NCBI GenBank assembly: GCA_020747015.1
Contig: JAGTJM010000023.1
Location: 186,001 to 250,000 of the forward strand
Direction of reading: 5' to 3'
Source: Pyrenochaeta sp. MPI-SDFR-AT-0127
Taxonomy: Eukaryota > Ascomycota > Dothideomycetes > Pleosporales > Cucurbitariaceae
Length of the DNA: 64,000 nt
The position numbers and the translations under genes are program-made. Positions 32,741 to 43,448 of this stretch are shown here, piece after piece. Every line of letters begins with the position of its first letter. Positions within the stretch are counted from its first letter, which is position 1. The notes beneath the pieces are model-generated. The model saw nothing but the letters and a program-made list of their open reading frames with translations, was not told the origin of the DNA and searched no databases.

Positions 32741-33178
32741 TGTAGTTCGGCTATAAAAGGGGCGACACTGGCGTTTTGGAGGTCTGTTTGTTTGCTTAGC
32801 GATACCAAGAAGTCTCAAAGACGCGTGTAGATGAGCTCTAAGAGCAATCAATGTATTTCGTTGTTTATCATGTTCATCGGCTTAGTTGCACTTCTTCCAT
32901 ACGCATGTCCGCGGGTATAGAGACTCATGATTCATGTTCTTCCTGTTCTGCGTCGCCAAGGACAACAACGGTATCCTGCACATACTCCACACTTCCTTCC
33001 TGTCAACTTCCCATTCGCCGCGGCCGTGCGCTTGGATGTTGGGTTACATTGCATGAGGCATGCTAACAGGGTCTCTCTACGGCCCCGTTTAAAGAACTAG
33101 CTGTCATCTGTAGTTATTCAACTAGTCTGGTTATGGCCTTCTTATGATTAGACTCGTAATGCTATTTTCGTAGCTGCA
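32741..33178. other. Convergent 3' intergenic region
   Basis: 438 bp between the ends of the reductase (plus) and the unknown protein (minus). It should contain both terminators. No other feature was recognised. Confidence 0.5.
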
Positions 33179-34465
33179 TCATGTCGGGACGAGACGGTCC
33201 AGTAATTCAAGGTTCTCCCTCTCTTTACGTTCCTGCAAACTTGCCCTTGCTTGTTGATGCGCCAGCGGCGCTTTGGACAGCACGATGTCGGCGAAATGCT
33301 CTTTGGCGAACCCCATCGCAATCTGTGCTTCTTCGTACTTCTCTTGCTCTATCAGTTGGCGTGCAACACCTAGACAAAGCTGGACGAGAAAGTGTTTTCG
33401 GCTCCTGGTAGAATTCACAAACGTGACAGCTCCTGCAGAATCCTGGATGAAATTGAGACCAATAAGCGCGCTTCGCTTAGTGGGGTGATGTAGCCATAGT
33501 ATGGATTCAACGGCCTGACTCCAAGTGCCAAGCCAATGTTGAGATGATTGCAAAAAGGACTGATATAGTTCGGCATTGATGGTCTGGTTCGAAGTTGAGG
33601 TGATTCGATTTACCAGGTGAGCCCCGGCTGGCTTCAGAACACTGTATGCAGCATCGTGCCCTTCAATCTCTGCCATTCGAAAAGCTTGCATGAAGGCAGT
33701 GAGCCCTCTGTTCATATCGGTGGCTGCCTCGACGGACACCATTTTGGCCAGCAATTGCTGTCTAAAGGTCAGTACTCTGGATGAGCTGAGCCCTGTCTCT
33801 TTGACGCGCTGCTTGTTGGAGCGAATGAACCAGCGCCATATAGCCGTGGTCTCGCCCTCAGCCAAGAGCAACCGAACCAATCTATCCAGGAACCTGCTGC
33901 CGTGGCCATGCTTTGACATGCAGAGGTCGAGGAATTCCTTGGATGAGTCGAGGCTGCTGGTTCGCAACCACTCGGCCAATACAGAAGCTGGGGGTTTCCC
34001 ACTTCGTCGTCTTGGTGCTGTTTCTCCGGCGGTGGTTCCAAGGACCTCCAGACACATGGAGGCTTTGGAAAGGTTGGCCGCTCCAGTCGCTATCTCGTTG
34101 AGAAACCATCCCATAGGGTTCCTCAGAACATCAACTGCAGCAGGCTCCGACCCTCGCCGGTGCGGTTTGACAGCGAAAAGAGGGTTGGTCAGGATGGAGT
34201 CAATGTGCCGAGTGGCGGAAGCGTGCGAAGAGGCAGCACGGGCCGGGGAGGAGCTGCGGCGCCCATGGGTGTCTGCAGGCTTCTGTGTCTGTCTGCTTTG
34301 GGTGCTCTCGGGTAAGACGAGGGGGTGTTCGCGGTCGAGATGTGCACGGAACGACGAGGTGAGCAGGGTGAGCAGCTGCTGGCTCTCGCGCGGTGAAAGC
34401 GGCAGCTGGGGGTGGATCTTGGAGGCGAGGGTGCTCAACACGCGCTTGCTGGCGGCCGACTGCAT
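33179..34465 (-). CDS. Unknown conserved-looking protein, possibly mitochondrial
   Basis: Single exon of 428 residues. The N-terminus MQSAASKRVLSTLASKIH is basic, rich in Ser and Ala, free of acidic residues and fits a mitochondrial presequence. Residues 60-85 are Ser/Ala-rich linker. The remainder looks all-helical, with repeats of hydrophobic and charged residues resembling TPR/PPR-like helical proteins, but no repeat motif could be aligned with confidence. A tryptophan-rich segment (HWLGTWSQAVESILWLHHP) lies near residue 320. It is divergent from DEF1 over 427 bp. I do not recognise the family. Confidence 0.7.
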   Translation of the reverse strand: MQSAASKRVLSTLASKIHPQLPLSPRESQQLLTLLTSSFRAHLDREHPLVLPESTQSRQTQKPADTHGRRSSSPARAASSHASATRHIDSILTNPLFAVKPHRRGSEPAAVDVLRNPMGWFLNEIATGAANLSKASMCLEVLGTTAGETAPRRRSGKPPASVLAEWLRTSSLDSSKEFLDLCMSKHGHGSRFLDRLVRLLLAEGETTAIWRWFIRSNKQRVKETGLSSSRVLTFRQQLLAKMVSVEAATDMNRGLTAFMQAFRMAEIEGHDAAYSVLKPAGAHLVNRITSTSNQTINAELYQSFLQSSQHWLGTWSQAVESILWLHHPTKRSALIGLNFIQDSAGAVTFVNSTRSRKHFLVQLCLGVARQLIEQEKYEEAQIAMGFAKEHFADIVLSKAPLAHQQARASLQERKERENLELLDRLVPT

Positions 34466-34892
34466 GGTGGACTGGCGGAGCAGCCGATTGACGTGTCGCG
34501 GTGAAGTGTCTCTGGGGGTCGATGGCCGGTGACGAGGCGGGGCGGAGCATCAGGCTCCCAGCGGGCTGCGAGGACCCAACGCGCACGTGACGGGCCAGCG
34601 GGCAGTTCGCAGCACGACAAAAGTCGCCTACATGGGCCTCCCTTCTGCATCTCCCCAGCCCTCCCCTCAATCCTGCATACAACACCGCCGCCGACTACGC
34701 CCTTGAAGCCCGCGACACCGCCGCGTCCTGCGCCATTGGAGCTCGAGTGCCAAGCCGACGTGATCGCTTGCCCTTCTACGCTGTCCCCAACTTTACCTTG
34801 CCTCCCTACATCATCACCACGCACGTCCTCCCAACGCCCACATTTACACACGACGAGTCCACAGCGGCTTGAACACACACCACACAGATCCA
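34466..34892. promoter_or_regulatory. Divergent promoter, unknown protein and DEF1
   Basis: 427 bp, GC-rich with C-rich stretches on the plus strand towards the DEF1 start. A minus-strand frame at 34435-35016 crosses it but overlaps the DEF1 start and has no motif. Confidence 0.5.
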
Positions 34893-37800
34893 ATGTCTGA
34901 AGTACAGTCTCGGCCTGCGCGAGGCAGGAGCTCCGCACGCGGTGGAAGAGGAGGCTACGGCTCTCGGGGCCCGCGCAAAACCAACGGCGACGGCGCGTCA
35001 TCAAATATCGACACATCAGCAGAGCAGGGCGAGCTGGGCGAGCTTAAGAAGCGATACCAGTCACAGCTCTCCACACTCAAGGAGCTGTTCCCAGACTGGA
35101 CCGACGCCGACCTCGTCCTCGCCATTGAAGAGTCTGATGGAGACCTCCAGACCACCATCGAGAAGATCAGTGAGGGTAAGCCCCCGACTTGTGCTCCACC
35201 GAGTGCACCCTGCACGCAGCAATATTGCTGTCGCGACACTGCTGCCACGATCCTGTGCTGACTAGACCTCCAACAGGCGCTGTGTCCCAATTCGCCGAAG
35301 TCCCAAAGAAAGCAAAGGACCGGTCCCGCTCCAAAGCAAAGGAGCACACTACCCCCTCAGATGGCCTGTCTGGCGCGCGTGGAGCTCGCGGCGACGCACC
35401 CCGCCGCGGCGGAGACAGTGTTCGTGGCGGACGCGGACGCGGCACTGATCGCGGTCGTGGAGGACTTCGCGGTGGTCGGGGGGGCGCCACCAACGGACCG
35501 CGCGCTGCTGCTGGCTCGGTCCCGACGTCAGAGTCGTCTGCATGGGATACGCACCCAGTCGCTGAAGAGCCCAAGGAGAATGGACAGGGTGCAGAGCACG
35601 CCTCAGCTGTACCAGAAGCTCTGGAGAAGCCTGTTGCAGCAGTGGCAGCGGCTGCAAAGAAGACATGGGCCAGCATGTTCTCTGCACCAAAGCCTGCACC
35701 TGCCGTACCCAAACCTGCCGCGAAGACTGCCCCAGCTCATGATGAGCCCACGCCTGCACCTGTCGAGACGCCCGCCCACGAAGTCGCCCAAGAACCAGTT
35801 AGTCACGCCGAAGAGCTGCCTACACCCCCGATCGCAGATGAAGTCGTCCAAGAGCCGCCGATTGCAATCGAGGACACGTCCAAGTTGACTCCCGACAAGA
35901 TCGACGATGGTGTTCCCCCCGAACTTACGCTTACCCCCTCCAAAGACCAACTTACCGAAGAGAACGTCGAGCATCTGCCCGACGAATCACACCCGCCGCC
36001 CACTGAAACAGCCTTCAGCACTGTTGCTAGCTCGAAAGATATCGGAAGTGCTGTTGCGACTCCTTTGAACGGTCCTACGCATGCGCCCATCGGTCGCCCC
36101 GCAGTGGGAGGATATGCGACGACGGCACTGAAAGCAACATCTGGAGCGCCACACCGCAGCGCAAGCTTCCAGAGGAGACTTGTGGAACAGCAGGAAGCAG
36201 TGGTTATGCCTGGAAACCATGCTGTAGACAGGGCTGCCGTCCAGTTTGGCAGCTTAGGTCTGGGTGATGCTTCCGACCTTGACGTGGATGAGGATAGGGA
36301 GGAGGCGGAGACTAGGACTCAACCACCTCAGCATTCACCTGTTGCACAGCCCAGGGCCTCTTTGCCTCCTGCACCGCGTCAGGCCCCTCCTCAAGCAGAG
36401 GCTCAGCAGCAAGATTCGCTTCCTACGCCGAAGCAAGCCCCTGGATTACCTCCCGTACCTCAGCAGCAGCCCCACTCTCAGCAATCGCCCTCCAACCCGC
36501 TTGCTTCTCAGGCCATGCAGAACCAGGGATCCCAGTCGAACCAGCCGTACAACCAGTTCGGTCGTTATGGTCAGACTGGCGCCCAGTCAGAGGCTTCTGC
36601 GCCTCCACAAAAACCGTACGACCCCTTCGGTCAACAGATTCCACAATCGAACCAATATGACTACCCTGGTCAACAGAGTCAGGCCCCGTCACAGCCTGGC
36701 GCATTTTCGTCCGCGCCCGACAATTTTGCTTCACAGTATCTTACCTCCGAGCAGCGCTCGCAGTACCAGAACTACTACGGAACCTATGGTCAGCAGAATG
36801 TGCAGAGCCAACAGGAAGCTGGTTCTGCTCAACAGCGAACCGGCAGCGGATTCGGCGCCGGCCCCAATGACTCGAGCTATGCTCGGGGTCAGGAACAGCA
36901 ACAGGTAAGTGTCCTTTACAACAGCCTCAGCACCCTCGATGCTCTGTCCAAATTTGGCCCAGGCGAGTCTTCTACCCGATATCTGGGGCTGCTTCTATCC
37001 GAGGCAAACCCCCCGGCTGAGGAAGAAATCTTGGTCGGTGGGGACAGAGTAAGAGCGACAGCTGAGCTAGAAGTGAAACCCTTTGAATTACAGGATACTA
37101 ACAAACGCAAACAGTCTCAAAGTCGGTATAATGATGCTCAGAATAGCGGAAATAACACACCCAACCCTGCCTTGGCTGGACAGCAAGGCGCTTCTTCGCA
37201 AGCCCAGCACATGCAACAGCAGCATGGTCAGCAGGGACATGCTGGAGGCTACCCATACAACCATCCGTACTACGGCAGTCCATACTATGCTAACTACATG
37301 AACCAATTTGGCGGCTATGGGCAAGGTGGAGGCTATGGATCTTTTGGGAAGGGCATGTACGGCCAACCCCATCACTACGGGATGTCACCTCAGGCCTCTT
37401 TCGACCAGCACTCATCCTCCCCAGCCAACGCAGGCGGTTTTGGCGCATCGTCCCAGCATGAGCGCGCCAGTGGCATGGGAGGAGGATTTAGTGACTATGG
37501 TCGATCAGCGGCAGGAACATCTCAGAATCCTAGCGCAACAGCCAGTGCTGGCGGATTTGGCGGCCTTCCCGACACTTTCAGCCGGCCTCAGGCATATAAT
37601 CAAAGCTCGTATGGACAGCAGCAAGGCGGTCAGCAGGGACTCAGCGAAGACTCTCTGAAGCCTTTCGGTGACTCGAAGAGTGGTGGACCTAGCCCATCTG
37701 CTCTTGGAGCTCAGCCTGGTCGACCTGGATCCGCCACGCAGAACACGCCTGGACAGGGTGCACAGGGCGGCCTTCCTCAGCACTCACAGCAGCAAGGATT

Positions 37801-37990
37801 TGGCGGCTATCCAAACCACCTCGGCGGAAATAACCAGTATGGTGGACTTGGCGGGCTGGGACACCAAAACTCGGCAGGCCATCAGCAGCAACAACAGCAG
37901 AGTGGCTATGGCAACTACGGTGGATTTGGTGGGTATGGTGGTGGAAGCTACAACCGTGGTGGTTGGGGCACAAACTATGGGCAGCATTAA
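34893..37990 (+). CDS. def1: RNA polymerase II degradation factor DEF1
   Basis: Three exons: 34893-35175, 35277-36904 and 37115-37990, giving 928 residues. An RGG-rich N-terminus precedes a CUE ubiquitin-binding domain at about residues 51-95 (STLKELFPDWTDADLVLAIE). The rest is a long low-complexity region: RG-rich, then Ala/Pro-rich, then Gln/Tyr/Gly-rich (FGGYGQGGGYGSFGKGM), as in fungal DEF1. In yeast, DEF1 is cleaved, enters the nucleus and promotes ubiquitination of stalled RNA polymerase II. The second intron (210 bp, gtaagt donor, tactaac branch) is a multiple of three and has no stop, so an unspliced message would add 70 residues. The prion-like tail explains the compositional bias. 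Confidence 0.88.
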
Positions 37991-39225
37991 GCCCGGACTC
38001 CAACCGAAAACTCATTTGGAAGAATTCACAAAGACGATTGATGAGGAGGCCAAGTCCTACTAGTAAAACACAAGATACGGTACGGCGAGGGGCACTATCC
38101 TTTCCTCATGTCTCCAACTTGACGGCACCAAAAGCATCTTTCTTGATTCGCTTGATAGGCCACTTTGTACTATGAACATCTCCTTTCTTCTCTTTCTCTC
38201 CTCTTGCATCCTCTCACTCTTGTCAACTCAATTGGTTACATGGTCAGTCGCGATTGTGCGGAAGGCGTTCATACCTGCGAGGGAGGGTCAAATCCAAAAA
38301 GATCGTCTGCTTTCCTGTGGTTAACTTTTAACTCCTTCTCTAAGATTAGTCTGTATTAGGGTATGGGATATGATAGGAGGGGATGAGTTAAGTCGAAATG
38401 GCTCAGACTAGAGCTGGGATATCGATGTGGCTGGCTCAGAGCTGCAATAGCTTTGCAATGCAATGCTGCAATTGAGTCGAGAAGTGGCTTCGTCTTCTGA
38501 ACACGGTGAACAAGCGTGCATGCCTAGAGCTGAGATGTTGTGTGGCTCTTAACATGATCCATGTTGGTCCCGCCGATCTCCACAGATTTCTCTTTGGTGC
38601 AGGAAAGGGCGCCAAGTACTCCATCTCCACTGACGCGAGCCTTTCTCTCAAAAGCATCATCTACTCCGCTCATCTAATATTCACTTCTTAGCTAGGAATG
38701 GTATGCACTTCCTTCTCGGAAATATTCAACGTTCCGCATGCCCAGCCATGTCTCATTAAAGTCTCCCAAAATTACAGTACGGCCGTTGACACCATGGCGC
38801 TTCCTGCGAGTCTGTTGGAGTCAACCAGGGTCATGTCTACCACGCGACTAGCCAACAGAACTGGAGTAATCATGTCTTACCTCATTGCTTGTGGTCTGCG
38901 GTGCGCTAGAGAGGCTGAATGCGCACCAAAAGCCAAGACACATGTGTAGCTGCGCAATGGTTGGTTGACAGCTTTGGCTAGTGTCCACTTATGTTACCAC
39001 TCGACGAACTAACATCCTCGCTTGGGCACTCTGGGGGAACGGGCTGAAATGGCATTCCGTGAGCTGTTATCGATTAGTGGGTGTGGGTCCCGATGTGGCA
39101 CCGGGCAAAAAGCACGTCCGAACAATAAGGGCGCGTTCCATTGTGTTTCGACTGTGCGTGACCACATATAAGGGACTGGCATTGACTGACAAAGCTGAAA
39201 GCCTTTTGGGAACAATCGAGGCATC
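37991..39225. other. Intergenic between DEF1 and DUF4188 gene
   Basis: About 1.2 kb with the DEF1 3' untranslated region and the DUF4188 promoter. Short plus-strand frames are unsupported. Confidence 0.5.
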
Positions 39226-40360
39226 ATGTCTTTCCAACCAGTCTTCAACCCGTTTGCTACAAGACCGAAGACTGCATCGCTCAGAAGCCCAGCAGTAGCG
39301 GCCCACGCAGTAAGTCATTCCGGGGAACACACTGTCCATACATTGGTCCTCGTGGAACCTACTGACGATGGCAAAAGGTCGTTCGAGACCAATTCCCCAT
39401 AACAACATGGCTCCTCATCGGCGCCCTGATCCAGGGCACAGCGTCTGCATTTTTACCTTACCGTAAAATTGTGCTCGTCCTGCCGGTCTTCCTGGTTCTG
39501 GCGTTCAAGCTTGTGTCAACAGTCCTGGTCTTGACTGGCATCTGTAAGAATGAAATGATGGAAGGCGTGATCCCATATCGCACAGCCGTGGTTCTCCCGA
39601 ATGAAAAAGGCATGCCAGAGAAAGCCGGGGAGAGCAGTGTCTGCGCTATTATCCTGGCCGTTGTTAGCCATCACCCGCTGGGCATGTACGTACTTTCTAT
39701 TTCGAACTGCACAGAGGCGTACACTTACATCATCACTAGGCTCGGCCCGGGCTACAGGGAAGTTGGCGACCAATTCGGTGCTATGGTAAAAGAACTAAGC
39801 AACGATGCGACGACCCATGGCTTCCTTGGGTCTTCGTCGTGGATCAATGCCGACGCCCGCACGACCTCTAACGAGATCATGAATATTCTCTACTTTGAGA
39901 ACGAGCACCATCTCCACGCGTATGCGCATGGGCCGCTGCATACAAAGTCCATGCTGTGGTGGCGTGAGACGGAAAAGTCGAACCCTCATCTCGGCATCAT
40001 GCATGAAGTCTTTGCATGCCCGAAGAATACCTGGGAGGGCATTTATGTAAACTATAAACCTGTTGGTAAGTCGCCTTCTGTATTCCTTGTTCTGGTCTTT
40101 TTGTTATCCCATCTCCTTCCTTTCCAGAGACGATGAGACTGCACTGCTGTGGACAAACAATTCCTAATGGATCATATCTTTTAGGTCTCGGATCATTGAC
40201 AAAGGAAGTCACCGATGTCAATGGGCAAAAGTCGTGGGTCAATTCGCTTGTCAAGATCAAGGGAAACCTGCTGTACAGCAAGGGCCGTATGGGTCGGAGT
40301 GTTGGCGACAAGGAGTGGGAACCGCTAACTGCGTTGAAGCCGAGTGAGCTTGAAGTATGA
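39226..40360 (+). CDS. DUF4188-family protein
   Basis: Four exons: 39226-39309, 39378-39685, 39740-40065 and 40185-40360, giving 297 residues. The start exon is short (MSFQPVFNPFATRPKTASLR). A hydrophobic segment follows (residues about 40-70, including TWLLIGALIQG). The core has LGPGYREVGDQFGAMVKEL, GSSSWINADARTTSNEIMN and HAYAHGPLHTKSMLWWRE, the His/Trp-rich block typical of DUF4188, which has a dimeric alpha-beta barrel fold like monooxygenases. Intron 2 (54 bp) is in frame and stop-free. For intron 3, a second acceptor at 40127/40128 with a strong pyrimidine tract also keeps the frame and would add 19 residues. Function is unknown. Confidence 0.78.
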
Positions 40361-42014
40361 AGTGTGATACATGGCATATGCACCGGTCAGAGTGGGTTCA
40401 AGGTAAATATATCAAGCCTATGCAGCCATGAATTAGGCGTTCAGCGGTTTGCTTTTGCATGTACATGTACATATGGAGTGATCCCCAAAAGCGGAAGTAT
40501 CTTCGACTGTAGGAAATGGATCCCGTGACTCGGCCACTAAGCACGCATTGATCTCGAGTTGACTACCAATGAGGCCTTCCCAATCTTGATTGCTATACAC
40601 ATGGAGGATTTACTCGTGTGTCACCAGATAATGTACAGTAAAACCATCGGTGAGTTTTTGGACCTTGTCTCTGAATGCAGATGCTGTTTACATACTTGCC
40701 AAAGGCGAATACCAAAAGAATTGGGGTATAATCTACATCTATACTAGGAACCTGGAGCGAGGATTGTGGGTCCCGAGAAAGCCGACAAGCGCGATGCAGG
40801 TACGTACCTTTTTTTTCGCCGAGTGTACGGCGATCCTATATCCCTCTACTTTGTAATGTGGATTCCATCATTTCGCGCACATGTACGCAACGCGCACGCC
40901 ATGCTTGCATCCGGCGAAGAACAACTTGGCCTCGCGCTATCCCAAACTCCTTGTGACCCTTCGAGGTGAACAGGCGCGATTCCACCTACCAGGTTCCGCG
41001 GCTCTTTCAAAGGACCGATAGAAGATACCGCATCGATCGTGAATCTGGTTGGCACGCAATCGATATGCTATTAACGTTATCAGTTCTCGGAAATATTTCG
41101 CTCAACTTGGGAGGTTGGTATTGTTGGCTTTGCTGATACATCTTCTGCATTTCGAGCCATGGTGATGCTCCCAAGATGTAAGAATGGCTAACATAGTAGA
41201 GGTGGAGATTGAAGCTGGCCTCAGCGACTCTGTTCCTCAAGACTGCACATGATCAATCTGGAGCCGAGACACCGAAATTGTGAGTTTTGACTCGTCCACC
41301 AGACGGCGGTCACCCATCGCATTACCACATCAACCAAACTTCATCGGCGTCCTCACCGCCAATCTGCGTACTACACCCACGCAACATTCACACTTATCAA
41401 GGGATCCTTCCTAAAACGTCATCCCCACTCCAAACGGCCAGCTACACGCTACTGCAGCGCGAGATAAACCACTATGCCCACGAGAGCATGGCGTGGCCTA
41501 TATTAACCGAAGTGGGTTTGGTATCGTCGGCAACCGCATCATGGTCATCATGGTGCTGCCGGTCTCTTTCGGGCGTGTCGGTTGGATTGGGTATTTATTT
41601 TCGACGAAATTATGTGTGGTTGATAAGCGTTTTGCGGGACACGGCACCTTGATGGTCGGGCTCCCACGTTGAGCTTGCGTAACCGAAGCCTGTGAGCTGT
41701 AAAAGCGCGTCGCGCCCGCGCTTGTAGTGACTGGCTCGATTTCATCTTTGGACACTCTCTCGCGTCCTCTCAAGTCCTCTTGCTGTGCCGCTTTGGTTTG
41801 CGCTTCATTGGCGTCAAGAGCTGAGGGGGATTGGATACAAAAAGCCTTAGCTGAGAAGGAAGTTGCCGTTAGAGACCACAAGCTGAAGAGCTGGACCGCA
41901 CCATCAAACGTGTGGCTTTCGAGAAGCAAGAGAGGACATCATATGACAACGGACCCTTGGCGCTTCAGCACCTTTGCGTAAGGACCAAACGGTACCATCT
42001 ACAACATATCCATA
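40361..42014. other. Gene-poor interval
   Basis: About 1.65 kb. Plus-strand fragments around 40.6-40.97 kb (for example RVYGDPISLYFVMWIPSFRA) look somewhat protein-like but are broken into several frames and not recognised. The rest shows nothing. Confidence 0.35.
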
Positions 42015-43162
42015 ATGGCAACTTCCACATCCACAACGATCATGATGAACTCGAAGACCGATAAGCGACCAGTCTCGCCTTTGCTCCGCCTCCCATTCGA
42101 AATTCGTTTGATGATCTATGAGTACCTGCTCTTCCCTTCAAAGTATCCTTCAACCGGGAGCGGGACTTCTGTGGCGAATCTCCTTCCAGATTTCCACACC
42201 TACTACTCTGAGGACACCAACAGCGATCCCTTTACACTGAGTGTGCGCACAATCGATCCATGGTTGGGCACGCAAGGCTCTAGGACGTGGAGACAGAGAA
42301 GTACATATCATGTTCGAACTGGTAAGTCCCTGTATACGCTCATCAAATCTCAATAAGATTGATGGACACTTCAAGAGACGGTATCTGAGGCGAAGTAGAT
42401 AGGGAAGAGTGGAAACTCAGGCGACGCATGTACGGCTCCTTGCTGACATCCTCAGGGCCCTTCTTGACTACCACTACACCGACGACGTATCGAATCCTTT
42501 TATCGCCGTATACAGCGCACTTGCGTTACACTGTACCATCTCTTCTGGCGCTCAACCAGCAAATCCACGCTGAAGCGAGTAAAGTCTTGTACTCGACTTA
42601 CATGTTCTCTTTCCACACTTCGATCGAAGCTGCTGTTCCCTTCTTGAGCGACTTGACCCCTTTGGCGAGAAGTCACATCAGACATCTGAGTCTAACCAAG
42701 AAAGCCCTACCATACACCAAAGAATTTGACCGCGCAGAGTGGTCTTCATTGTGCGAATACATTGCCGATCACCAACCATCCTCTACCCAAACCACTCCTA
42801 CTTTGTACTCTGAATCATCCGCCACAAACATCATACCCTTCCAACTACGTACCCTCCACCTCAACGTAATAGCTGGTAAACCCGACCTCGGCTGGTCTTC
42901 CATTAGCCCTATAACAGGCCCCGACTTCGCCATGATGATGCGCATGCGAAACGAATGGGGTGGAGGGTCACTTGGTGGCGTGGATCTGGAATGGGCGGAG
43001 CAACTCACGCAAATCAAGGGCCTTAAGGAGATGAGGGTCCAGGCGCTAGTGGAGCATTGCGCAAGACCGGTGAGCGAGAAGCAGGCTTTTTGGGTCGCAT
43101 TTAGCAAGAGTGTAGAGGGTGGATTTGGGGACTGGGTTCGAGGGGTTATGGTTGATTCGTGA
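42015..43162 (+). CDS. 2EXR/F-box-like protein of unknown function
   Basis: Two exons: 42015-42321 and 42390-43162 (68-bp intron), giving 359 residues. The join reads YHVRTGEVDREEWKLRRRM and is in phase. The N-terminal block SPLLRLPFEIRLMIYEYLL is the start of the 2EXR domain, an F-box-like module very common in Pezizomycotina. A second family block, SLLALNQQIHAEASKVLYST, follows at about residues 140-160. The rest has no catalytic motif. Such proteins may be substrate adaptors for ubiquitin ligases, but this is not established. The gene ends 286 bp from the convergent HET pseudogene. Confidence 0.82.
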
Positions 43163-43448
43163 TCTTTGTACGCAGTGTTATGGTCGAACACATGGGATGT
43201 GATTAACTTAGACCAGGTGCTATAGCATGATACCCTTCTTCCTCTGAGAATGCACTACATCTTATCTTGTGCATTGGTTTGAGTGACTCAAAAACGCCTG
43301 TTACCAAGTTCTTCTTCTGTAATTTCTGACTTGCTTACAATCACTTGAATAAACTCCGCTTTGATCCAGTGGCGTTAGTAACTCTAAAGCTTGAGAAGAT
43401 GAAGCTGATCCCTCCACCTCGTCTAGAGAGCACAGTATCAAGTTGACG

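Noticed and set aside
34435..35016. 193-codon minus-strand frame
   Set aside because: Overlaps both the start of the minus-strand unknown gene and the first exon of DEF1, with no motif.
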